Part shown: piece by piece, positions 49,671-60,748 of the stretch
How positions within the stretch are numbered: position 1 is the first letter of the stretch
Layout of the letters: every line of letters begins with the position of its first letter
From: Paracyclopina nana
Taxonomy: Eukaryota; Arthropoda; Copepoda; Cyclopoida; Cyclopettidae
Direction of reading: 5' to 3'
Assembly: GCA_019096065.1 (NCBI GenBank)
Contig: JAGUCH010000002.1
Coordinates: 5,468,501-5,532,500 of the forward strand
DNA length: 64,000 nt
Program-made: the position numbers and the translations under genes
Notes under the pieces: generated by a model
What the model was told of the DNA's origin: nothing
The model's input: only the letters and a program-made list of their open reading frames with translations
Database searches by the model: none

Positions 49671-51827
49671 TTAGTAGTATTCCTCCTCCTCTTCAAAGTC
49701 GTTGTTTCCAAAAGCTTCGCCAGTGTGGCGAGACAAGAGTTCATGAGCTGAAAGCACTTCACTCTGAGGCTCTTCATCTTCATCGTAGTCCTCAGCCTCC
49801 GAGACCGGCTCAACCGGGCCAGATTCAATGATGACTGCTTTTTCAGGCAATGCAGGCGATGGCGGGCACGGGGACCCAATCGAGTCACTGTTACTAGAAT
49901 TCAGCCTAGATCGCTTAGGTGAGGTCAATGATCTTTTAGTGGGACTTGGAGGCAACGGCCGTTTCAGGCTGAGATCGCGGTCTTCGCGCTTTTTGAAAGA
50001 TGTCAACCTCTTGACGGGCTCGTTCAATGACGGTGTAAAAACGGAGTTGGGGCTTGGATCTGGGTTGATGTGGGTCGCTCCGAAAATTCCTTCAGGATTG
50101 GACGATTCTGCGGCTAAAGGGGTGGAAAGACTCCGCAACACGTCATAGTTGATCTTTGTTGAAATCTTCTTTTCGGCGACGATCTTTTCAATGGCTTCAA
50201 TAGCTGTTTGATGGCCGCCTTGCTGATCGGACTTCCCCTTAGTTTTGGGCCCTCTTATCTTTTTTGGCTTCTTCTTAATTTCACGACCTTCTCGCTCAGC
50301 CTCTTCCTGCTCCTTACGCTCGCGCTCAGCCTTTTCCGCCTGCTCTTTCAGGTACTCGGCGTTCACTTTCATCCACATCTTCGTCTTGAACTCTATCTCT
50401 TTGTCTGTCATGATGTAGCCGTCGATTTCTGTGTCGTCGATGCCAGTTAGGTCAAGCTCGCCGTCAGCATCTTCTGGCTCTTCCTGCTGCCGCGGGCGTT
50501 TCTCATCTGAAACTAAATAATCTTGAATGGTATCCCGAAGACCCAGACCAACAGGGGTTTGTGGGACTGGCCTTTGTGGAGTTGATCCAGGCGGAGGCAT
50601 CAATAACGAGTCAATACTTCGAGTACTCTTTTCGTTCACTAATGCATCAATGGTACCAAGTGTTTCAGCGGCAATGAATTCCTCTGCTACACTCTCTTCC
50701 TCGTTGGTGTTTTTTCTCGCTTCCTTGCGAGCCTCGGCGGCATCCTTGAACATTTTAGCATATGGGCCCCTTTTGTGCATTTTTGCGCGCATGTCTTCAA
50801 GGGCATCCTCAATTTTTTGCTCAAGATCAGATATTTCCTGGTCGATATCTGTCTCTTGTTCAAGCCTAAGAAGCCTTTCTTTGTCTCGCTTTCTGGCAGC
50901 CTTGAAGCTTGGCGGATCTTGCTCCTCGGTCATGGCATCGAGATCGATGTTCATGAACTCATCTAGAGTTAACTGTGACGTGGGCGTTTCGCCAAACTCA
51001 TTCAGCCTCTTCCGCAAAGTGGACTCGTGCACTTTCACAACCTTGATGACATCATACACCGAACGGTTGTAGCCGTGCATCCTAGTGGCAATCAGTAGGG
51101 CCGCGCCACAAAGGCCAGATGGTCTCCTGCCAAAATGAATCCAATCCTTCTTCATCCTGGACACCAACCTCAACGCTGTCATCGACACTTCATGTGTTTT
51201 GTCCTCAAGCTCGAGTCTGTGCGCGAACCGCATCACATAAAGGCATGGGTCCATGGCAGGGATGTTGATGCATAAGGCCTGTGAAAGCCTCAAGTAGGTC
51301 CTACCCAGTTCGTACACGTCGATTTGCAGGATGTCGGAAAAATCAATCAGCATGTGAGGAGTCGACTCCGTGCGGCAAGTGATGTAGACGCAAGCAGCTA
51401 TCACATGGGTTGATTTGCGGCCACGAGTCAAATGCTTGTTCAAGGCCAGTTTGAAGAAGTGGAAGGCCATATCAATACGATCGCGCCGTAATGACAATTG
51501 CTGCGCAAGTGCTTCAATTTTACGGCGAGCATTTCGCAGGGTGATTTCTCGAGATTCTCGAACGAGGCCGGTTTGAAAGTGTCCAAATCCTCGACCTCCA
51601 CCGCCGCCGCCTCCGATGGAAAAAGTGCCTCCTCCTTTGGATTCAGACGACACGAAGGTCCCGATTGCGGACGAGCCACCATGAGCGTTTTCCTCGAATT
51701 GGATATCCGAGACGATAATAGAGGACTCAAGGACGTTACCGCAATTTGTGCACACAGCGTCAGCCCTGGATGGGTCAACATCAATGTCTGTCGAGCCACA
51801 CGAGTTACACTTCAAGTGGCTGGACAT
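49671..51827 (-). CDS. BRF1: BRF1, TFIIIB 90-kDa subunit
   Basis: Single exon, 718 aa. N-terminal TFIIB-type zinc ribbon with C7, C10, C26 and C29 (CNSCGSTDIDVD, CTNCGNVLE). A Gly-rich linker follows, then two cyclin repeats, about residues 85-280 (ALNKHLTRGRKSTHVIAACV; WIHFGRRPSGLCGAALLIAT; SVYDVIKVVKVHESTLRKRL). The C-terminal half is charged and holds the TBP-binding homology block (DGELDLTGIDDTEIDGYIMT followed by DKEIEFKTKMWMKVNAEYL). BRF1 with TBP and BDP1 recruits RNA polymerase III to tRNA and 5S genes. An intron-free gene of this length stands out here. Human BRF1 is 677 aa. Confidence 0.96.
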   Translation of the reverse strand: MSSHLKCNSCGSTDIDVDPSRADAVCTNCGNVLESSIIVSDIQFEENAHGGSSAIGTFVSSESKGGGTFSIGGGGGGGRGFGHFQTGLVRESREITLRNARRKIEALAQQLSLRRDRIDMAFHFFKLALNKHLTRGRKSTHVIAACVYITCRTESTPHMLIDFSDILQIDVYELGRTYLRLSQALCINIPAMDPCLYVMRFAHRLELEDKTHEVSMTALRLVSRMKKDWIHFGRRPSGLCGAALLIATRMHGYNRSVYDVIKVVKVHESTLRKRLNEFGETPTSQLTLDEFMNIDLDAMTEEQDPPSFKAARKRDKERLLRLEQETDIDQEISDLEQKIEDALEDMRAKMHKRGPYAKMFKDAAEARKEARKNTNEEESVAEEFIAAETLGTIDALVNEKSTRSIDSLLMPPPGSTPQRPVPQTPVGLGLRDTIQDYLVSDEKRPRQQEEPEDADGELDLTGIDDTEIDGYIMTDKEIEFKTKMWMKVNAEYLKEQAEKAERERKEQEEAEREGREIKKKPKKIRGPKTKGKSDQQGGHQTAIEAIEKIVAEKKISTKINYDVLRSLSTPLAAESSNPEGIFGATHINPDPSPNSVFTPSLNEPVKRLTSFKKREDRDLSLKRPLPPSPTKRSLTSPKRSRLNSSNSDSIGSPCPPSPALPEKAVIIESGPVEPVSEAEDYDEDEEPQSEVLSAHELLSRHTGEAFGNNDFEEEEEYY

Positions 51828-52669
51828 GTTGACCGATAGTCGAATGAAGTCTTACTTCGTGAAAAATTGTGATTTGTCTAGATCGAACATTACCCCAATC
51901 AAAAATAGTCGCACGCTCAATATAAGACCTCGATTGATTTCACGAGTGATTCAAGGCGTCAGCTGAAATTAGGCTTATATTTTCTTCAACAGTTCGAATA
52001 ACAACTTCGAGTTAGTTAAGTTCGATCTGGTCTTGCGCAAAGGTACTAGCGAAAAATTTCCATATTAATTTCCTTTGGGCCGTAAGTAGAGTTTACCGCT
52101 TCTTAAATTGTGATGGGTCGATAATGTAAAAAAGACAAAATGAAGAGAAAAAATGAAACCTTTCCCTTAACGCGCTGCTACTGATTTCATCAAATTTTGT
52201 TGATGTTTTGATGGCTACCAGACAGTCAGAAAATGTAGATAGCTATAATGATTACGAAATTCTCTTAAATATTCTGTCAAAAGAAAGTGGGTCAAAACTT
52301 CATATCGATTTGACGTAACCAATTGTAACAATTACTTCTTAATATTTGAAGAGTGAAAAGAAATATTTCTCAAATATGGCTTTTCTCATAATACCATGGC
52401 CGTAAGTCGATAGAAGAGTCTCGTTGTCTTGGTTGTGACACACACGCACTCCAGTGACTCCCTCTCCAAGTCTTTCTACTGGTCCGAAGGCCATAAAAGG
52501 TCGTGCAGTATCGAACGTAGAAGGTTGAGCAGACTTTGGTAGGCCAGGCGCGGCAAGCCTTCATCACGAGGCTTTCTCCAAAAGCAGTTGATTCTCCACG
52601 ATTTTCAACTATTCCTCGGCCAGGACAACCAACAGCAACTGCGAAAATTTCTTCTGTCATCCTTCAACC
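51828..52669. other. Divergent spacer between BRF1 and alpha-SNAP
   Basis: 842 bp between divergent start codons, no gene. The last 250 bp before alpha-SNAP is less A/T-rich and may be its promoter and leader. Confidence 0.5.
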
Positions 52670-53833
52670 ATGGGTGACAATGAGCAAAAAGCCATCGCCC
52701 TCGTTCAAGAGGCCGAGAAGAAGCTAAATTCCACCAAGTCCTTCTTGGGAGGCCTTTTTGGGTGAGTCGCAATTTATTTTGTAACGAGAGTCTTTGTCTG
52801 CAACCACTTGCTTCTTTTAGTGGTGCAAATAAGCAGGATGAGGCGCTAGAGTGTTATGCAAGGGCCGCCAACTTGTTCAAGATGGCCAAAAAGTGGAGTC
52901 AAGCTGGCCAGACTTTTGTCACTGTGGCCAATCACCATGCCAAGTTGGGCAATAAGCACGATGCCGCAACCAACTATGTAGATGCATCCAACTGCTTCAA
53001 AAAATCGGACCCTAAAGGTAGGAAATTCTAGTTTCTTTTGCTAATAGTATTTTCATCAATCATGACCCTCTACAGAGGCGGTCAATTGCTTGTCTAAGGC
53101 TATCGACATCTACACTGACATGGGGCGATTCACGATCGCGGCTAAGCATCACCAAACTATCGCTGAACTCTTTGAGAGCGACATAGCTGATTTGGACCGT
53201 GCGATGCAACACTACGAAAAAGCTGCAGATTATTTCAGAGTACGTCGACATTTCGCGAAATTGCAGGGAAATAAAGACTCAATTTTTTCTTCTTCAGGGC
53301 GAAGAAAGCAACTCCTCCGCTAATAAATGCATGCTGAAGGTGGCCCTGTATGCGGCCCAGTTGGAAAATTATGATAGAGCCATCAAAATCTACGAGCAGG
53401 TATAGTCCCTCTATGAAAGAGTTGCCATTCAGATTTACAGTCTAATTTCAATTAGGTTGCGGCTTCCTCTCTTGAGAGCGCGCTGATCAAATACAGCGCC
53501 AAGGAGTACTTTTTTCGAGCAGCTCTCTGTCATCTTTGCGTGGATTCTGTCAATGCTCAGCACGCTGTTCAGAGGTACGAGGAGCAATTCCCCGCCTTCG
53601 GAGACTCACGCGAATGTAAACTTGTCAAGGTGAGATTAGGCATTCTTCAACCTCGAGCGAGCGTATTAACATGACATGTCTAGGCTCTTGTGAAACACTT
53701 GGAAGAAGAGGACGTGGAGGCATTTACGACAGAGGTGAAGAACTACGATCAAATCTCCAGGTTGGACCAGTGGTACACGACGATCTTGCTGAGGATCAAG
53801 AAGCAAATGCCGGATGAGAATGAGCTTTGCTAA
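52670..53833 (+). CDS. NAPA: Alpha-soluble NSF attachment protein
   Basis: Six exons: 52670-52761, 52821-53017, 53076-53239, 53298-53399, 53456-53629 and 53684-53833, all in phase; 292 aa (human 295). The protein is a stack of TPR-like helical hairpins ([50 protein letters not shown]). The FLGGLFG loop near residue 26 is the membrane-touching loop. The C-terminus [15 protein letters not shown] ends in ELC, matching the NSF-binding end of the family. Alpha-SNAP links NSF to SNARE bundles and takes them apart after fusion. Confidence 0.97.
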
Positions 53834-54878
53834 ATTCGATTATGTGTCTTAGCTGACACCTCATCATCGTTTATCATTATTTTTCACACACACACTTATG
53901 CTGCGCTTCTTCTGCAACTGCTGCTGTGTTGGTTGTTTTTCTTACAAAGATAAGTTGTTACATGCCCATCTACTATTATATAGCGAGAGTTCGTGTCAAG
54001 CTAGTGTGACTTGGTTTGAGACAATAGCAGCAGTAGCACACACAAAAGCGGTTAATGTTTAGAGTTTAATTCCAGATATCTTGATGACAACTTCAATAAA
54101 ATGCCGACTGTTTTACTAGATATCAGCCTTTTTTTCTGTTCGTTAGTGAGACTTCCTGAGCCTAATCCCAAACCTAATCATAAATCAACATTTCGTGAGA
54201 GCAACAATATGTGCCAGCCTTGCTATCTAACTCGAAAAGAAAAACTTTGCTGCTTCCTTCCTCCTTTAAAAAGCTAGGGGCATTTCAAAGTAATGCACTC
54301 GTGTTGCAAACTTGGAGAAAGCCGAACCATAGTTTGCTTTTATTTTAATGCTAAGAAAACTGACCTCCACCAAAAATGCACCAAGCATGAATTTGGAATA
54401 TGGCATTATTTCATTTTTAAAGCATTATTGAGGTAAGCTCATCACGTTCAATTCTCTTTTCATCGATTTGGCTAAAGGGAAAACATGTAACCTCGCTCGG
54501 AGCGTATTTTCTGAGCGTGCTTTCTCTTTTCTTATGCCTCGGTAAATCTAAAAGGCAAAGCGCTCTTTCATCTTTGTGGAGCTAGCAAGCAAGGGATCTG
54601 CACCAAAAGTCGCAGCAGTCCATTCCATAAAAGCTGCCGAAAATGTGTTAAGCATACACAGCCACCACATTTCATTTTTACTTATTTTTTATAGCACTCG
54701 GCATATTGCCAACATTTTGATGCAATCATCGAAAATTGTAGTCAAAACTACCAATAAGGACACTATGAAAAAGACTTTCTTCTTAAAGAGCCTGTGCCAA
54801 GCGCGCTTATAAGTACGGGAAAGGGACTGCAGATATTTCTTAGGATTGCATCGCACCGTACATACACGACAAAGCAAA
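53834..54878. other. Intergenic; 3' UTR of alpha-SNAP and promoter of the Popeye gene
   Basis: AATAAA at 54095-54100 marks the likely end of alpha-SNAP transcripts. A TATA-like TTATAAG at 54807-54813 lies about 70 bp before the Popeye ATG. Nothing else recognised. Confidence 0.5.
54095..54100 (+). terminator. Poly(A) signal of alpha-SNAP
   Basis: AATAAA in cttcaataaaatgcc, 262 nt after the stop. Confidence 0.6.
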
Positions 54879-56368
54879 ATGGAGCTGACTATAGCCTCAG
54901 AGCCCACCGAAGATTGTGACTATTGGCACAAAAGCGACGATTCGCAATGGCTCGCATCTATAACTTCGAATGTGGTTTTGGCTGCAGCCTTCTCAGTGTC
55001 TTACTACGTTCAAGAACCCTGGATATGGATTCGGTTGCTACTCGTTGCAGCTCATGGCGTAACTGCTCATTTGGCAGTGAATCGGTGCCAAGTTAAGGCG
55101 TTTGTCTGGGCAGTCCTGCTAATTTCCATAAATGTGTACAGACTTCTGAAAACGGCTTACAACCACCGCCCTAATAGGATTCCTTCTTACCTGCAAGTAA
55201 GTTTCCACCGCAAGATGGTGCTCTGCCGAATGCTCATTAGTTTCAACCAGCCAATTCTGCCCATGTGCCGGCCGGCCACAAATAAAAATGCGCCACCTAG
55301 CGGAAAAATATAGCAATAATATAACACGTCCATTATAATCTTTCTAGGATATTTACACCACTGTCTTCAAGATTTATAATGTCACCAGGCCAGATTTTGC
55401 AGCTATCATCGGGAATGGCCGACTGCAAGGGATTGGACCAGAGGAGCCTTTCCAAATAGAGGGCCATTTGAGATATGATCATGCAGATTTGTGCCTCTTA
55501 ATTTCTGGCCGGCTGACAGCATGGTGTGATGGGCTGCCAGTGCACTCCATAATGCCTGGGCAGTTCATTAATTCGGTGGAATGGTCATCATTTCGCAAAG
55601 ATTTCGGCTCTAACGATTTCGGATGGGAGCAGCAAGTGACTGTGCAAGCGGAGGAAGACTCTCTCTACCTAAGAGTATGTATACTTTTAATAATAAAGTA
55701 TCTAAGCGCGAGGAAAGTTCCTCAATTTTTTTTAATTGTAGATTAGTGGAGACCACTTGGAGTGCTTGCAAAGTCATAATGACAATTTATGGATGATCTT
55801 GGAATCTATCGTCTCGCGAGATGTGGCCAAAAAGCTGTATGAAATCAATGACAGATTTGAGCGAGTTTCCAGAGAACGAGCAGAAGAAAGGAGAAAGGCC
55901 CTAGCCAAACATGTAGTAAGAAGTGTGAGCCTCGAAGCCTTGCACATTTCTAGTAAGGGCTGGGTGGTCACCGACAATTGGCTGAAGGCCGACACTAGAG
56001 CCTCGATTTTGGCCTGTCCGCACGCCTCAGATGGAATGCCTATTGACGATTCGTTTCCAAGAAAGAGGCGCCACAGCTACGCGAATTTGGCGCAAGTCTG
56101 CCACATTGAGAGCTCTTGCGTGGCCTACTTGATGAGGAATTCACACGTGGAGCTGATCAAAGAGGCCAGAGAATTTGGCACAGTTGTGCCCTCGCTGCGC
56201 ATGCAGGCATTGATGATTGATAGAGATAGCTGCAGGTTCAGAGACGAGACAATCATAAGAGACTATGAATGGGATCAATCCTGGAATCATTGCGGCAATT
56301 GCCAAACTTGCAAGCCATTATCAGAAGGAGAACCCGCTGTCCAGCAACCAGCTTCTGCCAAGCATTAA
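54879..56368 (+). CDS. Popeye domain-containing protein (cAMP-binding membrane protein)
   Basis: Three exons: 54879-55196, 55348-55674 and 55742-56368, phase 0 throughout; 423 aa. The N-terminal part has three hydrophobic segments (VVLAAAFSVSYYV; WIRLLLVAAHGVTAHLAV; AFVWAVLLISINVYRLL). The Popeye domain follows from about residue 110: VFKIYNVTRPDFAAIIGNG, then LCLLISGRLTAWCDGL and PGQFINSVEW. The family binds cAMP through this domain and acts in muscle membranes and cell adhesion. The usual DSPE and FQVT phosphate-binding motifs are not visible in that form, so binding is uncertain. The C-terminal 150 residues are Cys-containing (CGNCQTC) and unlike vertebrate members. A poly(A) signal is at 56390-56395. 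Confidence 0.85.
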
Positions 56369-56389
56369 TTGAAGCAGACCGAGCTTTTT

Positions 56390-56395
56390 AATAAA
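56390..56395 (+). terminator. Poly(A) signal of the Popeye gene
   Basis: AATAAA 22 nt past the TAA. Confidence 0.6.
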
Positions 56396-56574
56396 CGGTT
56401 CTGATGATTATTTTTTATAGATGTTTGGCCTTTCCAAGCGAAGAAGAGCCTTATTAGAATATTAGCATCGATCAAGCTCATCTAGTCCATATTTAGTAAA
56501 TGCCTAGGCCAAAACACTATGTAATAACAATGTATTGACCTTGGTATAGACAACAGTATCAAAACTAAGCGTGT

Positions 56575-58226
56575 ATACTAAATACCGCACACAAACGCAA
56601 CGCACACTACTAAATATCGCACATAGCAAAAAATGCAAATGTATTTGAAAAAATTTAACTGGCAACGATTCTTATATTAAACATAATTAAAATAAATTGT
56701 TTTTACTTAGTGCGTCATAATGCCAGTTAAATCATTAGTTTTGGCGTGTAAACAAATTTTCATTTTTGGAGTGGAACTGGGCTGAAGAAATTTTGTTCTC
56801 TAATTTTTCAAGAATATTTTTACGGTGTGGGTTTCTACCGCAAGGCTTTGTTTGATTTATCAATTCGGATTCAACTTTTTGTTTATGGGCCCAAACCCCT
56901 TGTCACCATGTGGTTTGATGGGGTTTCAAGTTTGGCGGCCCATAGATTGCTCTAAGGTTGTCAAATGGGGCCTGGTATTTTCAGCTAATTGAAACAAGGC
57001 AAATTTTTGCTAGGGCATGGCTGGAGAAGGTCAGCCCAAATCCACTATGCCCCAATTTAATTCTAGAGGCTCCTGGGGGGTGTCCAGATGTCAAAGGTGT
57101 CAAAAGGGAAAGAAGTTGAAAAAGGCCAAATTTTGCGTTTTGTGGACCCAACTTTGAGGCCGATTTTCTCCAAAGGCCACGGATGGATTTTCAATTTTTT
57201 TGCTTCGAATGGAAGATTTTGCATTTCATCATTTGACTATTTTTAATAAACTATCACTCAAAATAAGAGTCAGTTGTTTATTTACATTTTTTCTTTTGGC
57301 TAGAATTTGGCTATTCGCAACAGTAACATAACAATAACAAACGCAAGTAGCACGCCTAGCGGACGGAAAGTTGAAACATTTGGGATTAGGGAGTAGTCGA
57401 TTCAAAATTCAGTGCTACAAGATCCCTTGATGTGGGCGTGCAGTGAATTTTGGATCGTTTACATCGTCTAACAAGAAAAGGATAAAAAAAGGACCGATCT
57501 TAGGGCAATTTTTGTGTGCATTAGCTATTTTTTTAGTTTCATGTTGGCTACAAGTTTTCTAAACTGTTAGAAATCATTAAGATCAATGGAGCAAGTTTTT
57601 TGGCACGCCAATTGATAAGTCTGCAGATTATTTTGATTCTTGTTTTTATATTTCAGCCTCAAAAAAGTAGCACGGTTGTGTAAACCGTGAACCCTGAAAT
57701 CCCAAGTATTTCTTCAGTAATGTCACTTGATGGCGTATGATTGTTATGATACTTTTGTCTATAATAAAAGTAAGCTGTTTTTCATTTTGTCTTTTAGCTA
57801 TTCACGAATTCAACCCAAAATCAAAAGTCAGTTGTTTATTTTGATTTTTGTATGCTGCATTAACTTCCTTATAAGCAGTGTATCAAGTTGATGAGCAAGT
57901 TGCGCATTTTTGCAGCTGCTAAAAATTGCAACGAAGTCTATGTAGTTGGTTATAACATCAAGCAGCAATAATTTTGATAGAATTTTTTTCCAATAAACTT
58001 TTGTTCAAATTCATTCATCAAGCTGACATTTAATTTGTTTTAAACTGACATGTTCAATTTCCTCTTTAGTATTATTATTTATTATTGTTTACTCACACAT
58101 GCTAGTTTAAAAAAAATTATTATACTATCAATGTAATAGTGAATGTTGCGCATTGTAGTAGTGGCGCGTGTTGCGCAATTTAGTAGTTTGTTGCGTATAT
58201 TGCGCTTGTTGCGTATTTTAGTATAT
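56575..58226. mobile_element. Inverted-repeat element A of the ACTAAATACCGCAC family
   Basis: The left end (atactaaataccgcacacaa at 56575) is matched, with divergence, by the reverse complement of 58150-58226 (...gcgtattttagtatat). The first 160 bp are homologous to the left end of element B. The interior (1.4 kb) has no transposase frame and includes two copies of a gtcagttgtttattt segment (about 57,270 and 57,820). Confidence 0.55.
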
Positions 58227-58378
58227 CTTGTCCCGGTTCGCCTTCCAAATGACGGCCAAAATTTCAGTTTTTTTAAACTAACCTTAATGTAATAGCACAA
58301 TTTCAAAGGAAAAATGTCGAAAAGTTGTGTCTTCCCATGAACCTGATACAGGCAAATACCATCGAAATTTTTCCGTAT

Positions 58379-59165
58379 ATACTAAATACCGCACACAAAC
58401 GCAACGCAACGCACACTACTAAATACCGCACTCAGCAAAAAATGTAATTGCATTTCTAAAAATCTAACAGGTAGTAGTACCAATTCTAACATATTAAAAA
58501 CTGTTGTTTTCACTTAGTTATTTACACCACCAGTTAAAGTTAAATCATTGGTTTTGACCATAGTCTTATTTTTCAAGAATTATTTTGCTACTTTTTCCAA
58601 CAAGTATTCACTTTGTGTGCGGTATTTTTAAAAAAATTACTTAAAAAGTGTTAACAGACAAAAATAAAAACAGAATCAGGTGCAAACATTCTACCATTGA
58701 GCTATCAGGATTCACACATTTTAAAATACATATTCATGCTCACACTAGTTTTTTCAATGTTGCCTGATCCAGAGGCCTGAATTTTGGATGTTTTGTTTCA
58801 TAGACATTTCAAAAAGCAACAATGATTGCTTTTCAAATTATTTGCTTCCTCCATTACAGATACACATTTACCTTCCTTTGATTAATTCATGACTATATAG
58901 TATTGTGTGCGGTATTTAGTAGGCAAACTTACTAAATACACACACTTAAAAAACTGTAATAGACCAAAACAAAAACAGATTCTGGTTGAGCAATCAAGAT
59001 TCTAACAAAAAATATACAATGTTTGTCCCTACTCATGTTTCTAGTTCATTGATATAATATAAAAGTATAAAAAGTAGTGTGCGGTATTTAGTAGCGTGCG
59101 GTATTTAGTAGTGTGCGGTATTTAGAAGTGTGCGTTGCGTTGCGTTTGTGTGCGGTATTTAGTAT
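58379..59165. mobile_element. Inverted-repeat element B of the ACTAAATACCGCAC family
   Basis: Arms of about 53 bp (58379-58431 and 59113-59165) are almost perfect inverted copies. Each contains ACTAAATACCGCACACAAAC and a short CGCAA reiteration. The unit GTGTGCGGTATTTAGTA is repeated three times in tandem just inside the right arm (59078-59136) and scattered once or twice inside. Non-autonomous, 787 bp. Confidence 0.75.
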
Positions 59166-59961
59166 GTACCAAATTTTTCATATAATTAGGCCGTAATTTT
59201 GTATGTGAACCGAGCCATAATTTCGAAGGGGCCAAAATTCGATCAGATTTATGCGGAAAAATTGTCACTCGCACTCATAAGAAATTATTTATGTTCATGG
59301 ATATTGATCATCAAGGCCGATTAGAAGATGCGACAAAACGTCCTTAATTTAGAAGCATTTTGAGCACGTCAACACGTAGTCAGTTGCTCCATAACTGGCT
59401 TCCTTCAATATACTTATCTAGAAATCAAGCTATTTTTAAAACCAGAAAAACCCAAAACAAAGGAGCAAATCCATGCGTATAACATCAACGATATTTACTA
59501 TTTGCTCTTTTTCTCAAAGATCTTGACATTAAACGAAAGCACTCTGTTGAATTGGAACTCACACTTATTCCTTTGTGCTGAAAACCGCGTAGTCGGATAA
59601 AGGTGCTCCCAAAATAATAAAATTCACCTAAATTGCATCAATTAAAGCGAGTCGCCTGAATGACTTAGTAGCAATTGTAAAAACTGCCAAAAAATATACA
59701 AACATTTTGCATCATTCGTCAAAATACTTTGAATGGTCACTCAAAATGGTATTGCTATTTGCAAGAATTTCAAATGTCACTAAATCTGGACTAGGCGGGG
59801 TCAGACCAGCCCCACTAAAATGGTGAGGTGCACTGTGGGAAAAAAGCCTCTAGGCGCATCATGACACTTAGTTAAAATTAGGCTAGCATCTCACTGTGGG
59901 GGCACAATTGCTTTGTCCTGCTTTGCGCGCGCATCATGCAGTGAACGCTTCCGCACTTCGG

Positions 59962-59969
59962 TATATAAG
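59962..59969 (+). promoter_or_regulatory. TATA box of the Pro/Ala-rich secreted gene
   Basis: TATATAAG about 80 bp upstream of the ATG at 60042; an initiator-like ATCACATTG lies near 59,991. Confidence 0.7.
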
Positions 59970-60041
59970 CTCACACCGTTGCCAATGCTGATCACATTGT
60001 TTGGTTGTACACGAATCCAGCAAGAACTCCTCAAATTCACC

Positions 60042-60616
60042 ATGAACACCATTGTAAGCGACCGAATCGTTAACTTACCCTTCCATATGCGTAACAGCGT
60101 CGATATGTTTAGGTTTTGTTCGCTACTCTCTTGGCATCAGCCATGGCAGCTCCCCAAGTTCTGGTTAAGACTGTGAACGAGGGCCCACAAACCGGACCTT
60201 TGACCCCTCTGGTTGGCAACTTCGTGCAGACCCCCAAGGGACTCCGGGACATTGAGACCGAAGGCTTCAGTGAAGATCTCAACGAAGACGGATTTGTTGA
60301 CCCTGTTGCCCCTGCTGCACCTGTTGCACCTGTGGTCTTGTCTGCACCTGTCCCCCAACCCTTCAGCCTGCCCGTTGCTCAGCCTATGGCTTTCAACGTA
60401 CCCGCCCCCGTTGCCCAACCTTTGGCATTCAACGTGCCTGCCCCCGCACCTGTCTTCAGGTCTGTGGCTGCACCTGTCTTCAGGTCCGTGCCTGCCCCTG
60501 TGGCACCTGTCTTCAGGTCCGTCGCCGCCCCCGTATTCAAGACCATCTCTCCCCTCCCAGTCCCAGTCAGAGCTGCCCCATCCGCTGTCACCTTCGAAAC
60601 CAGGAGGTTCTTCTAA
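60042..60616 (+). CDS. Pro/Ala/Val-rich secreted (cuticular) protein
   Basis: Two exons, 60042-60053 (MNTI) and 60113-60616, phase 0; 171 aa. The signal peptide MNTIVLFATLLASAMAAPQV crosses the intron. The mature part begins with an acidic section (GLRDIETEGFSEDLNEDGF), then low-complexity repeats: AFNVPAPVAQPLAFNVPAP and APVFRSVAAPVFRSVPAPV, ending FETRRFF. Ala/Pro/Val repeats of this kind are common in arthropod cuticle and other extracellular matrix proteins, but there is no chitin-binding R&R domain, so the exact role is open. Strong TATA promoter. Converges with BRX1 (132 bp between stops). Confidence 0.85.
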
Positions 60617-60748
60617 GCTGGAGTTAGTGGAAGTTTGTTGACCACTCTTTGCTCAACTTAGTCCGCCTGTTTTGTTATACCTCATTATTAGCCAAAACTG
60701 TTACGTGTACAACAGAGACAATATTAAACGACCCATTTCATCCTGATT

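Larger units (their letters stand above)
56396..59961. other. Gene-poor 3.6 kb dominated by two related inverted-repeat elements
   Basis: No supported gene. Elements at 56575-58226 and 58379-59165 fill most of it. The rest, 59166-59961, is A/T-rich; its last 100 bp become G/C-richer toward the promoter of the next gene. Confidence 0.6.

Noticed and set aside
58660..58715. tRNA-like D-arm (TAGCTCAATGGTAGAATG on the minus strand)
   Set aside because: Only the 5' half with an A box is present. No anticodon arm or T-arm follows, and it lies inside an inverted-repeat element, so it is not a tRNA gene.
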